DNA of 64,000 nt, from assembly GCA_007258455.2 (NCBI GenBank), contig VDFB02373365.1, forward strand, positions 225,832,194 through 225,896,193. Reading direction: 5' to 3'. Under the pieces are notes generated by a model that was not told the DNA's origin, searched no databases, and saw only the letters and a program-made list of their open reading frames with translations. The stretch comes from Sequoia sempervirens (Eukaryota; Streptophyta; Pinopsida; Cupressales; Cupressaceae). Below are positions 1 to 11,242 of the stretch, piece by piece (positions within the stretch are counted from its first letter, which is position 1; the number at the start of each line of letters is the position of its first letter). A program made the translations under genes and the position numbers.

Positions 1-318
1 TAAGGATCTATGGGTGTCCTCAAGCCCCACATTTTTTACCTAAATTTATTTATATTAGAATTACATTTTTAGAATTTATGTGGAAAATGTTATGGATGGA
101 GCATGATGTTATGAAAAGACAGAAAAAAGGGGGCATTCCTCCCTGACCTAACTGAATGTGAGGAACTATATATAGGGTCTGATACTCTTGAAGAAATGAA
201 AAACTTTTTGAAGATGGGTTATTTATTAAATTCATGACGAGAAAGGGTCTTTGATATTGAAGGGAATATTAATTTTATAAAGTAAACACTTCTCACTAAA
301 GTTGGGATTACCCATGTA

Positions 319-1130
319 ATGGATTGCAAAGAAGTTGTAATAAGAAATTGCTTTACACCTAATGAATTTTTTCAAAGAAAGAAGAAGTGGGAAATCATAA
401 AGAGGCTTGAGGAGGAGAAGGAAAGGGACACTAGAATCAAAGGATTCTATGTTGAAGAAAAGGATTATATCAAAAGGATGAATGTAATAATTGACAGCTT
501 TGAAAGATTATATGTTGAACCAAAAAAGAAACCTGAGGGTCAGTCTTCAAAACCCTCCAAGCTTCCCATCAAACCAAGTGGTATTGTAATCACAAAGCCC
601 CTACCAAACACTTCCATAATACAATCAGAAGTATCCACTAAGCAACCAAGTCCTAAAAGGAAAAAGACACATGGAGTGGACCCCTTAGTGACATATGAAA
701 TAAGTGGAGTAGGGGATATTGAAGAGGTAGTCGATGTACTTTTGAATTTTAAAGATTATGAAGTTGATCAGCCATCCCCTAAGCTTGCAACTAACGCTCA
801 CAAACCAAAAGAAAGAGTGGATGTACATGGGAATAATGATCAAGAAGTGCATGATGATGAAAGGGTGATTGCTACCCTTATTTTTGTTGAATATGATGAA
901 TTTATTCAAACTCTTTAGTTTAAGGATTTTTGGTTTAAGATGAAAATGAAATAATTTGAGGAGAGACTCCAAATTAATAAGATGGGCACTAAGGAGTCAC
1001 AACATGACTAGATTGTTGCAAAAACTCTTGAAGAACTCAGGATTAATGAAATTATTGTTAGCCCCAAGAAGCAAGAAAATTGGTCTTAGAAAGCACTATA
1101 CTAATTATTCCTAGGATGGAGTTAAAAAAG
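319..1130 (+). pseudogene. 5' part of an unidentified coding sequence, interrupted by a retrotransposon
   Basis: An open frame of 199 codons runs from ATG 319 to the TAG at 916. Its product is lysine- and glutamate-rich at the N-terminus (an RLEEEKERD stretch suggests a coiled coil) and proline/serine/lysine-rich in the middle (KPSKLPIKPSG), with an acidic C-terminus. I do not recognise a family. Past the stop, coding-like sequence continues: a frame open from 1062 reaches the end of this block at 1130 and resumes without a shift at 7511, on the other side of the Ty3 element. So the block looks like the upstream half of a longer, decayed coding sequence. It may itself be an old transposon ORF or a host gene relic. 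No promoter is recognised. Confidence 0.4.
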
Positions 1131-1990
1131 TGATGTAGGAGCATCCAATAGTGTAGGGAAATCTTGCATCAACAAAAAAATATATATATATTTATTTTAT
1201 TTAGTTGTTTTGAGTCCCATGATGGCACTTAAGGGGTGTAAGACAGTCAGGCATCAAAAATAGAAAAAATTGGGCACTTACTATTTTTAGTAAGTTGGCC
1301 TGAATGAGCTCATATGGACCTGAAAATTTACCCCTAAGGAGCATAACTAAAATAATTTCTAGTTGTGAAAGAATCACCTCAATACCTGCATGATTTATGA
1401 GAAATTAAAGTTTTTGTCCCAAGAAATTTCTCCAATGCAGCTTCAAATTTAGATATAAAACTTTAGAGGCCCTAAAACAGCTCAAAAAGTGGTAGAACCA
1501 ACCTTTGGTGGGTCTATGTGTTGTAGAGATCATCAAAATATTTCCAATGATATGCAATAATAGAAAATTGGACACCCAAATCAAAATTTATGGCCCCGTG
1601 AAGTTGGTTCTCTAAAAAGTGAACTTCATTAAAAAAATTCTTCCTAGGCTAGAAATCAAACAATAGGACTTTTGGTGCCAAAACAAAAGGGGAAATTTGA
1701 ACTTTCTAGAACATTCTAGGATGGTTATTGAGGAAAATAAAAATGGTTAAGTGGGGGTTGTAGAAGGTGGCTCCAATAGTGTAGATTGTGGCTCTTAATA
1801 GTAGATTTTATTTTTAGAGTTGATTTTTTTGTAGTGAATCAAGCCCATGAAGTTGTAGCATGTAAGCTCTAAATTTGTAAAAAAAAAAATTGAAAATAAT
1901 TGAAAGTGAGTCATTTTTCTATCTCACATCATTTGTGTTGGTATTTGTTGTTGTGATTTCTATGGGTTTGGGTTGGTGTGGCCCTCATCA
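1131..1990 (+). repeat. 5' LTR of the Ty3/gypsy element
   Basis: This 860 bp repeat is matched along its whole length by 6650-7505. It begins TGATGTAGGAGCATC and ends GTGGCCCTCATCA. Shared internal landmarks include GGCACTTAAGGGGTGTAAGAC, AGAACATTCTAGG and a T-rich tract followed by ATTGAAAGTGAGTCATTTTTCT near the 3' end. It is followed two bases later by the primer-binding site. Confidence 0.93.
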
Positions 1991-1992
1991 AG

Positions 1993-2010
1993 TGGTATCA
2001 AAGCAGGAGT
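1993..2010 (+). other. Primer-binding site (tRNA-iMet type)
   Basis: TGGTATCAAAGCAGGAGT lies two bases after the 5' LTR. It matches the complement of the plant initiator tRNA-Met 3' end (TGGTATCAGAGC) with one change in the first 12 bases, and is the usual minus-strand primer site of plant Ty3 and Ty1 elements. Confidence 0.85.
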
Positions 2011-2082
2011 TCCTAAGCTTGTAACAGAGCATCGAACATGAGGTAGTTGCAGCAAAACCTGTGAGTGTGGGTTGAGTTCAAG

Positions 2083-3560
2083 ATGCCTCCAAGACTTGGC
2101 TAGTATGCTGGAGGTAGAGGATGAGGTGGTGGAGGAAGAGATCCACCTAGAGATGAAATATGAGCCCTTAGAAGGCAATTAGAAACCTTGCAACAAGAGG
2201 TTAGAAGAAGAGATGTGCAATGAGACAGAGATGATAGTGAAGATGAAACAGAAGAGGAAATGGAAGAGGAAGAGTAGGATCCAATGGATCATGGAGAAAG
2301 AAGATTGTTGCAAGTGATCTCAATCATTGGGAAGAGACCTAAAATGGAGGTTTCAACTTTTAGTGGAAATTTGAATCCTAAAGAATTGATTGATTCGACC
2401 AATGACATGGAGGAACTTCTCATGTTTGAGGAGATTGAAGATCCTCATAGAGTGAGGTTTTGCGAAGACAAAATTGAAAGGTCACACCAGTATATGTTGG
2501 AAAGAGGTCCAGTTAGAAAGAGAAAGACAATGGAAAGATAACATTTCTAGATGGGACAAAATGGTGTCAAAATTGAAGAAACAATTTATTCTAGTTGATT
2601 ACGAATTGGAACTGCTCAAGAACATGCAGAGCTTGAGGTAAGGGAAAAGGATGGTGAAAGAATACATAGAGGAATTTCACAAGGTCCTGATTTAGATAGG
2701 AAATTTTGAGGTGAATAAAGAGAAAGTTGCTTGTTATATTAACGGGTTGAAGCCAAGTATATAGGAAGAATTGGCATTGGTAAGAATAACCACCATTGGG
2801 GATGCTTATCAATTTTCTCTAAAGGTTGAAGAATGACTGAATAAGAGATTTGAGAACAAACAATGAGGTGGAGGTCATGGAGGAAAGACTGGTGGAATGT
2901 CATATGGAGGTTGAAATGAAGATCTAAAGAAGGGTGAAGGCTCCAGTAGCAGCTAGAACCGGAAAGGAGATAACACCTATTGTCCTCGTGATCATAATAA
3001 TGGAACCAAAGAGGAAGGGGAAGATTTGGACGAGGACTGAAAAGAGGAGGCTTCTGTGGAACCTGTTTCCAATGTGGAGAAGAAGGACATAGATCCTATG
3101 AGTTTCCTCAACATCAAGGAAGGAAAAATAGAAGACCTGAGGGTAATGCACGAGTTGCACATGTTGACGAAGATGCTGAGTCTTCACATTTTGAGGATGC
3201 AAAAAGAGGAGAGGTTCTTGTTACTAGAAGAGACCTGCTGAACGAGGAGAAGGAACCAACTCAAAGGAAGAATTTATTTCGCACTAGATGTAAGTGTGAA
3301 GGTAAAGTTTGCAATGTTATTATTGATGGAGGTAGTACTTATAACCTTTGTTTAAGAAGAAATGGTTAGTAAGTTGTGGTTGGAGAGAAGGCATCTAAAC
3401 CCATGCCGGATTGCTTGGATGCACAAGGACCATAAAGCCTTGGTAAATGAACAATATCTGGTAAAGTTCAAGATTGGAAATTACCTTGATGAGGTATTGT
3501 GTGATATTATGCCTATAGATGTTTGTCATATGTTGTTAGGAAGACCGTGGTAGTTTGATC
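2083..3560 (+). pseudogene. Ty3/gypsy gag and protease, decayed
   Basis: ATG 2083 opens a gag of the family that starts MPPR followed by a Gly/Arg-rich stretch. The frame is cut by stops within the first 30 codons. The capsid (retrotrans_gag) region spans about 2330-2830 and is readable in pieces across several frames. A CCHC zinc knuckle lies at 3064-3108 (CFQCGEEGHRSYE), but its last cysteine is replaced by phenylalanine, so the knuckle is broken. The aspartic protease active site reads IIDGGST with the catalytic Asp at 3325-3327. Nucleocapsid and protease are normally one Gag-Pol product; here frame changes separate them. Confidence 0.8.
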
Positions 3561-3678
3561 AACAAACAATACATGATGGACATGCCAACACCTATTCTTT
3601 GACAAAAGATGGAGTTCATCATAAGTTGAAGCCCTTGAAAGAGGTAGAGGAAATGTATGCAGTAATGTAAGAATTTGT

Positions 3679-5150
3679 TTGGTTGATGGAAGAAATTTCT
3701 TAGAAGGTATGAAGCATGAACATATGTGTTTTGCATTGATCCCTAGAGTTGATAAAGAAGATACTACTAAGGTACCTGTAGAGGTTTCAGATTTGTTGAA
3801 TGAGTTTCAAGATATTATTTTTGATAATGTACCTAAAGGTTTTCCTCCAGTAAGAAAGATTAGAGATCAGATGGACTTCATTCCTAGAGCTAGTTTCCTG
3901 AATAAGGCAACTCATTGTATGACTCCAACTAAGAGTGAAGAGTTGAACTGACAAGTGCAAGAGTTGTTGCAGAAGGGATTGATTCAAGAGAGTTTGAGTC
4001 CATGTGCAGTACCTATAGTACTAGCACCAAAGAAGGATGGGGAATGGCAGATGTGTATAGATTCTAGAGCCATCAACAAGATCACCATCAAGTATAGATT
4101 CCCCTTTCCAAGGATGGATGACATTATGGATTGTTTGAGTGGAGATGAGTACTTCACGAAGATAGATTTGAAGAGCGGATATCACCATATCCATATTAGA
4201 GAAGGAGATGAATGAAATACATCCTTTAAAACCAAGGAGGGCTTGTACGAGTGGTTAGTCATGCCTTTTGGGCTAACCAATGCACCAAGCACATTTATGC
4301 AGCTTATTAATGAGGTATTAAAGATTTTGTAGGAAAATTTGTTATTGTTTATTTGGATGATATTCTAATTTTCAGTAAAACATTGGAGGAGCACCTAATG
4401 CATATGCAGAAAGTTTTTGAGATGCTAAGGGAGGAGAAGTTGTTGATTAATTTGAAGAAATGTAGTTTTGTGAAAATGAAGTTGGTGTATCTAGGATTTG
4501 TTGTCTCAACAGAGGGTATTAAAATGGATCTAGAGAAGGTGAGAGCTATCATTGAATGGCCTACCCCAAGGAGTGTTACAAAGGTAAGATCATTTCATGG
4601 TCTAGCAAGTTTTTACAGAAATTTTATTAAGAGTTTCAGTAGTATTTGTCCACCTCTAACTGAAGTAATGAGAGGGGATATAAAAGAGTTTATGTGGACT
4701 ACAGGAGCAGCCAAAATTTTTGATATGTTAAAGAAGAAATTTATAGAGCAACCTATTTTGGCACTTCTAGATTTCAATAAGATCTTTTAGGTAGATTGTG
4801 ATGCTAGTGGCACTGTCATAGGAGTTGTTTTGAGTCAAGAACGTAAGCCTGTTGCCTATTTTAGTGAGAAGTTAAATGATGCTAAGAAGAAGTGTTTTGT
4901 CTATGATCAAGATTTTTATGCTATAGTTCATGCTTTGAAAAAATGGAGACACTATTTGTTTCCAAAAGAATTTGTTTTATATATTGATCACCAAGCTTTA
5001 CAGTATCTCAATAGTCAAGGAAAGTTGAATCAAAGGCACTTAAATGGGTTGAGTTTTTGCAAATTTATACTTTTGTTTTGAAGCACAAGAGTGGAAGGTC
5101 AAATAGAGTTGTAGATTCCTTAAGTAGAAGGCTAAATTTGTCGATAGAGA
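3679..5150 (+). pseudogene. Ty3/gypsy reverse transcriptase and RNase H, decayed
   Basis: Reverse transcriptase motifs appear in order: an [17 protein letters not shown] stretch, then [17 protein letters not shown], then [13 protein letters not shown], and the catalytic YLDD box just upstream of 4360 (YLDDILIFSK). The DLKSGYHHI segment is in one frame and YLDD in another, with stops at about 4213 and 4330 between them. RNase H follows at about 4790-5130, with the first catalytic Asp in DASG, then KPVAYFSEKLN, HALKKWRHYL and DHQALQYL. This order and these motifs are specific to Ty3/gypsy. The frameshifts rule out activity. Confidence 0.9.
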
Positions 5151-6618
5151 TGAATATAGAGGTTGTTGGGTTTTATGAACTCAAGAGTTTGTATCCAAAA
5201 GATCTAGATTTTGTAGAAGCTTGGAAGGCTTGTTTGGAACTTATTACATTGGATAGGATGAGATGGTTGGATTTCTTAATCCAAGATGGGTTGTTGTTTA
5301 GAGGAAGCCAATTGTGCATTCCAAGGAGTTCTATGAGAGAGAATCTAATCAAGGAGAAGCATAGTGGAGGATTGGTTGGAAATTTTGTTCGATATAAGGC
5401 CATTTCTCTTGTCAGTGAGAATTATTATTGGCCATGGTTACAACAAGATTTGAAGAATTTTGTACAAAGTTGTAGAGTGTGTCAAATGGTAAAATGAATA
5501 AGTTAGAATATTGGATTGTATCAACCATTACCTATACCTGAGAGGCCATGGGAAGATATTAGTATGGATTTTATTCTTGGCTTTCCAAGGACACAGAGCG
5601 GGAATGATTCCATATTTGTGGTGGTGGATAGATTTTCAAAGATGGAACATTTCATTATGTTTCATAAGACCAGTGATGTTGTTCATGTTGTAGAGTTATT
5701 TTTTAGAGAGGTGGTGAAACTACATGGTCTACCAAAGAGTATATTCTTAGACATAGATACCAAATTTGTTGGTTATTTCTGGAGGACATTATGGAAGAAG
5801 CTGAAGACCGATTTGAGGTTTAATTTTGCACACCATCCATAGACTGATGGAAAAAAAAGTGGTGAATAGGAGTTTGGGCAACCTACTAAGATGCTTAGTT
5901 GGAGATAAGCCCAAGGGATGGGATTTGATTATACCACAAGAATAATTTTCTTATAATAATTATGTCAATAGGAGCACTAGTAAATCACCATTCTAGATTG
6001 TATTTGGGAGTAGTCCAAGAACTGCTTCCATACTGAGAAATATGGATAAGGGGGAGAAGAGTAGTGATGAGGCTGAATATTTTGTTGAGCACCTAAAGAA
6101 TTTGTAAGAAGAGGTGAAGAACCATATCAATAAGATGAACTCACAATATAAGGCTCGGGAATATCAGAAAATGAGGTATAAGGAGTTCCAAGTAGGAGAA
6201 AAAGTTATGGTTCATTTGTGAAATGAAAGGTTTCTAGTTGGTACATACAACAAGTTAAAAGATGAAAAATTTTGGACCATGCAAGATCCTAAAGAAGCAT
6301 GATTCAGGAAATGCTTATGAGGTAGAGTTTCCTAGTGGACTAAACATTTCTCTCATGTTCAACATTACAAATTTGATAGAGTATTATGAAGGTGATATAG
6401 AGGAGGGGTCGATAAATAAATAGTTGAAAATTCCAACACCTACTTTAGAGAAGGAAGAGATAGAAGAAATCTTGGATAGTCGTGTGGGTAGAAGCACGAG
6501 AAATAGGCAATATTCAAAGTACTTAGTGAAATGGAGAGGAAGTCTTGTTGAAGATTCATCATGGTTTTCTAAGGTTGAGGTTAACCATCTTGGTTTCCCT
6601 CTAACTCTTGAGAAGTGA
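5151..6618 (+). pseudogene. Ty3/gypsy integrase with C-terminal chromodomain, decayed
   Basis: The integrase zinc-binding HHCC region ends in CRVCQMVK near 5490. The catalytic core follows, with the first acidic residue in [10 protein letters not shown] and the second in LDIDTKF; the third (Glu) region near 5850 is broken by a stop and an indel. A final open frame of 64 codons (6424-6618) contains STRNRQYSKYLVKWRGSL and then a Trp-containing stretch, a chromodomain-like module. In chromoviruses this module binds modified histone tails and steers integration to heterochromatin. Its presence places the element in the chromovirus branch; I cannot name the clade from this alone. Confidence 0.8.
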
Positions 6619-6649
6619 CAGGGTCACTTTTCAAATTACCCTAGGTGTC

Positions 6650-7505
6650 TAATATAGGAGCATCTAGTAGTGTAGGGAAATCTTGCATCACCCAAAAAAA
6701 ATGTTTTCTTTATTTTCTTTAGTTGTTTTGAGTCCCATTATGGCACTTAAGGGGTGTAAGACAATCAGGCATAAAAAATAGAAAAAATTAGACACTTACT
6801 ATTTTTAGTAGTTGGCCTAAATGGGCTTATATGGACCAGAAAATTTACCCCAAGGAGCATAACGAAAAAAAAAATTGGTCGCAAAAGAATCACCTCAATA
6901 CCCTACACGGTTTGGGAGAAATTAAAGTTTTCGTCCCAAGAAATTTCTCCAATGCAGCTTCAAATTCATATATAAAACTTTAGAGGCCTTGAAACAGCTC
7001 AAAAAGTGGTCAAACGACCTACAGTGGTTCATGTGTTGTAGAGCTCATCGAGAGATTTCCAATGATATGAAATAATATCAAATAAAACACTCTGATCAAA
7101 ATTTATGGCCCCGCAAAGTTGGTCCTCTAAAAAGTGAATTTCATTAAGAAAATTCTTCATAGGCTTGAAATCAAACGACAAGACTTTTGGCACCAAAACA
7201 AAAGAGGAAATTTGAACTTTCTAGAACATTCTAGGGTGGTTATTGGGGAAAATAATAAGGGTTAAGTGGGGGTTGTAGAAGGTGGCCCCAATAGTGTAGA
7301 TTGTGGCTCTGAATAGTATATTTTCTTTTCAGAGTTGATTTTGTTGTAATGAATCAAGCCCATGAGGCTGTAGCATGTAAGCATTGAATTTGTAATTTTG
7401 TTTTCTGAAAATAATTGAAAGTGAGTCATTTTTCTGTCTCACATCTTTTGTGTTGGTATCTATTGTTGTGATTTCTATGGGTTTGGGATGGTGTGGCCCT
7501 CATCA
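6650..7505 (+). repeat. 3' LTR of the Ty3/gypsy element
   Basis: This 856 bp repeat matches 1131-1990 throughout, with scattered substitutions and small indels. It starts TAATATAGGAGC, where the left LTR has TGATGTAGGAGC, and ends GGCCCTCATCA. The AAAAG target duplication follows at 7506-7510. Confidence 0.92.
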
Positions 7506-7510
7506 AAAAG

Positions 7511-8532
7511 ATATTCTTATCGGATCAAGTAAGAAGGCAAGAAGATCCCATGTTGGTTTGTGAATTCTATTTGGATGAGGAAATGAGTGGCATAGGTTAC
7601 AAGCCAAGACTTGAAACCCTAGCCTTTTGGACAAAACAAAAATGAACAAATAAACCAATATTGCTTGATGTTATAAAAGAAATGAGAGGGATTTTCATGG
7701 TAAAGACACTTCAAGACACATCAACATTGGAGGAAGCTACTATGACAATGCACTCAACAATGTTTACTAGGGATGTGGTTAAAGTTATGGAGCTTATTTT
7801 GGCAGAATATGAGAAAACACAAATTGATTTGAATGATGAAGTGAATAGGTTATTCATAGAAAATGTGAAATTGAAAGAGTGGTTGAAGAGTGTAGGTCCT
7901 TCCCAAAGCACAAAATTAATAGTATACCAGCCCCTACCATCCAGATTGATACAAATGCAATCATTGTTGAACAAGTAAATGTACTAAAACAAGAAATTAA
8001 GAAGTTGAAAAAGACTAATGAAGAAACAAAGGAAAGAGAAAAGAGAGAAACCCTCAAGGTATTGGAACAGATCTTAGAGCATAGGGTTAAACTAATTGTG
8101 GACAAATTGGAAAATGTGTATGAATGTTATCTCTCCTTGTCACAAGCAGATGATTATATAAAGGCTCATGTACCTATATTGGACCCCTTATTCAAGAAAT
8201 GACAACCTGTACATCACACCTTAATGACTTTGTGCATAATTTTACAAAGGAGTGTTGAGGTCCCCATAGCTTTAAAGCCTACTGAGCAAATGGTCTAAAT
8301 GGTCACAAATGAATTTCAATACATATCTATAGAAGACCAAAAGATCAAGGGAAGAATGGATTCATTTCACACACTAAAGCAGTGGTTCATGCCTAAGATA
8401 CTAAGGGATGATGATCAACTGAAAGGATCCAAGGATTGGATAGATGAGTTTAGCAAAAAATTTCCCAAGTGCCACACTAATTTATGGAATAATTGCACTG
8501 GATGTTGGATACTCAAAATTCATCACAAATAG
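7511..8532 (+). pseudogene. 3' part of the interrupted unidentified coding sequence
   Basis: The frame that reaches 1130 resumes at 7511 with no shift and stays open to a TGA at 7643. It reopens in the same frame at 7661-7978, so only one stop separates them. A frame change then leads into 7879-8202, whose Lys/Glu-rich heptad-like stretch predicts a coiled coil, followed by a charged tail. Further coding-like sequence lies at 8299-8532 (a region with HTLKQWFMPKI). I recognise no family. The pattern is of a single long coding sequence with several lesions, possibly an old transposon ORF, that was already decaying or has decayed since the Ty3 insertion. Confidence 0.45.
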
Positions 8533-9366
8533 CAAAGGGTTATTAGACAACAAATGGAAGAGTCACTTGGCCAACACACAAAAAATCTAGGAGTACAAAT
8601 GGCCTCATGATTGCATGGTGTACCAATGGGAGTAGACATATCTAGCTCCCCTAGAAGAATAGGCCTTGCAGTGAAGTACCAAGCCTTGTAGATACTATCA
8701 TGGAGAGAGGACCTTGCTAGATCAGAAAGTTCATAGGTACCTTACAATGACTAACAGACTTCCCTATCTTGCGAGTGCTCTAGACTTCAACATATGATCA
8801 TTTCTCTTTGCTTCTCATCTTTCATTTATTTAATGTAATCCTATGTAAACAATGATAATTAATACTTTTTGATTTATGTTAAAAGTGGGTAACTGAAAAG
8901 ACACTTTTTGACATGTCAGTCAGGACAAAATTTTGAAACGTATTGTAAAATATTTTTGAAGATCAATAGAATGAAGTTATAATTGGTGGTTGAATTTTGG
9001 TTGCAATTGTTTGTTGAAGTGAATTAATGAATTTTATCCTGTTATCTCTAGTTTGATCTTTCCTTGTTATTTAAATCAATATATCAAGGGTATATCTGGT
9101 TTATTAAAACACATTTATTGTCAAAAAATTCATTTTGTACTACATTTTGGTGTCAAATCTTTGATTTATGGTTAGTTTCATTACATTCAAATTCTAAATT
9201 CTAGGAAATTATATACAATAAATAGATTGAAGGTTTTTTCGATAGTGAAATTAGATCTCTTAGAAACTAACTGAAATATCTTGTCTTGAAATGTCTAGAA
9301 GAATTATTTTAATTAAAGAAGATTTTGTGGTTATTTTTCTAATAATGATTAACAATGATTTTACAG
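8533..9366. other. AT-rich sequence with no recognised feature
   Basis: The first 200 bases may hold more of the coding remnant to the left. The rest is AT-rich with stops in all frames. I looked here for the upstream aspartic proteinase exon carrying the first catalytic Asp (DTGSS) and did not find it. Confidence 0.4.
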
Positions 9367-9855
9367 TGCAACTAGCTTGTTATTTTCATTCAAGATACAA
9401 GTCATGATCAAATTCAAGCACATACCAAGAAGATGGTACTCTACTTCAAACCCTCAACCTCACTTAGTTTAGTCTACTTACATATGGATATTAAGGAATT
9501 TTCTAAACAATTAATATATATCATTTGTTGCTTGTGAAGGAGAATCATGTGAGATCCAATATGGCAGTGGATCAATATCTGGTTTCTTATGTAAAGATGA
9601 TGTCACCATTGGGAAACTTGTTGCGAAACATTAGGTTAGTATTTTTTTGGATGTTAAGGATTTCTAGTTGGATATCAAAGATCTTTTCTCATCAACTTAA
9701 TTTAGAATTTATGTATAAATGGATTCTTTCATGGTGCAAGTCTTTACTGAGACAACACATGAACCAAGGTTGACATTCTTGTTATCCAAGTTTGATGGAA
9801 TTCTTGGGCTTAGTTTCTAGGAAATTTCTATTGATAATGTTGTTCTAGTCAAGTT
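9367..9855 (+). pseudogene. Plant aspartic proteinase (phytepsin type) pseudogene fragment with introns
   Basis: Three exon remnants of a plant A1-family aspartic proteinase follow one another. Exon a (9367-9435) reads ACYFHSRYKS, stop, SNSSTYQEDG. A 104 bp GT-AG intron (9436-9539) removed in frame joins it to exon b (9540-9634), reading ESCEIQYGSGSISGF and DDVTIGKLVAKH, with TAG where family members have a CAG glutamine. A second intron starts at a good donor, GTTAGT, at 9635. It ends near 9740, before exon c, which reads [12 protein letters not shown] then [11 protein letters not shown], stop, EIS. These match the segment between the two catalytic aspartates of vacuolar phytepsins. Both catalytic exons and the saposin-like insert are absent. 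Retained introns show it is a duplicated gene piece rather than a processed copy. Confidence 0.82.
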
Positions 9856-10609
9856 AGTGTTGATAGCCTTCATTCTATAATATGTCAAATTCATTCTATA
9901 ATCTAAGTGTATCACCTTTTTAAATTTTGAACAAGGTTTTGAAATCAAGGGTTCAATATGCATATTTCAGGCCTATATTGAACATTTTATTTAAGGAATT
10001 TGTTGACAAGGCTACAATTTTTTAATTGATTTATCTTTTTGTTGTGTTTGGACTTACTTTTGTAAATTTTCAATATACAATGAACTTTTATTCTTTCTAA
10101 ATTGATACTAATAGTAATTTTGTTGATTGTATTGAGGCACAGCTTCATTCATGGAAAAAAAGGCAGCACCCTATTGTGCATATCAGATGGCACGTTGCAT
10201 ATAAAGGAGGAAAGATTCTAGCTGGGTTATTATTGACTGCATTGAAGGAGAGAGCTTCATATATGGGACATGAACAAAACTCTCCTTAGATTCTACACAT
10301 TGTAGCTTGCTCCAGGAAGATTTCCCACATTGTACAATTTTTAAGAGATGAAAGGGGCATGTGCTCACATTGAAGGGCTTCAAGCATGTGTTTCCATCAT
10401 TGCAAAAGTTTTTTGGAGAAGTGTCTTTCTTGCAGTCATTTTTGTGCAATCTTGTAACTCAAATTTTTAGTCTTGTGATTGAAAATAATAATTGTAATAC
10501 TTTATTTCTAAGCTGTGACTAGAACAGCTTTATTTTATTAATAAAGTTCACTAATTTTGTCTTCTTAATGGCTATCTTATTGTGTGCAATTGATGATTGA
10601 TGTGTATTT
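9856..10609. other. AT-rich sequence, no recognised gene
   Basis: No family is recognised. A minus-strand open frame of 88 codons (10183-10449) is cysteine-rich but has no recognisable domain and is probably chance. Around 10480-10560 there are AATAAT and AATAAA-like signals in T-rich sequence, which resembles a transcript or LTR 3' end, but I find no partner repeat in the window. Confidence 0.3.
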
Positions 10610-11242
10610 CTATGTTTTATGATTAAATCCTCAAATATCAGTCAATTAAAATGACTAAATATACTACTAATTGACATCAATTAATAATTAAATTGACTAA
10701 GTATACTACCAATTGATAGAAATTAGTGAATAGTGAATAAATATGACTAGATATATGACCAGTGAATAAAAATGACTAAATATACTACCAAATTGATCAA
10801 AATAATGATTAAAATTAATGACTAAATACAATACCAATACACAGAAATCAATGAATAAAAATGACTAAATAAATGACCAAATTACAACAATCAATGACTA
10901 AATCCACAACTAAATAAGTGACCAATTAAATATATCAGTGAATAAAAAATGACTAAATAAGTGACCAAATTACAACAATCAATGACTAAATGTATCAGTG
11001 AAAAAAAATGACTAAATAAGTGACCAAACTACAACAATCAATGACTAAATCAACGACTAAATATACTACCAAATAGATCAATCAAAACAACCAATAAGTG
11101 ACTAAAAATGGTTTAGTCATCAATTTGGTTGCATTATATATGACTGGCAATAAACTACTAATGGTCATGTGACCAAGTTTAGTCATTTATAAGTAGTTTT
11201 TAGTAGTCTTTTTAGTAGTTTATTGTTGATTCTATACTAGTG
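10610..11242. repeat. Degenerate repeats of TGACTAAATA, possible subterminal region of a CACTA-type transposon
   Basis: The decamer TGACTAAATA and close variants recur many times from 10650 to 11060, with longer repeats such as GACCAAATTACAACAATCAATGACTAAAT seen several times around 10870-11050. From 11110 the motif appears inverted (TAGTCAT, then TAGTAGTTT). The block ends ...GATTCTATACTAGTG at 11242, whose reverse complement begins CACTAGTATAG, the kind of end CACTA elements have. It abuts a copia coding sequence truncated exactly here. Subterminal repeats of 10-20 bp in both orientations are a known CACTA feature. I cannot find the other terminus, so this remains a possible element end. 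Confidence 0.4.

Larger units (their letters stand above)
1131..7505 (+). mobile_element. Ty3/gypsy chromovirus LTR retrotransposon, full length but degenerate
   Basis: Two direct long repeats (1131-1990 and 6650-7505) bracket gag, protease, reverse transcriptase, RNase H, integrase and a chromodomain in the Ty3/gypsy order. The element is flanked by a perfect 5 bp target duplication, AAAAG, at 1126-1130 and 7506-7510. The left LTR starts TGATG and ends CATCA, an inverted pair; the right LTR begins TAATA, a decayed TGATG. A primer-binding site for initiator tRNA-Met follows the left LTR. No clear polypurine tract precedes the right LTR (CTAGGTGTC lies there), so that boundary region has mutated. 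Many stops and frame changes mean no polyprotein can be made. The LTRs differ at roughly one base in ten by eye, so the insertion is old. Confidence 0.93.

Noticed and set aside
10183..10449. Cys-rich minus-strand frame as a small secreted peptide
   Set aside because: No signal peptide, irregular cysteine spacing and no second copy; likely chance.
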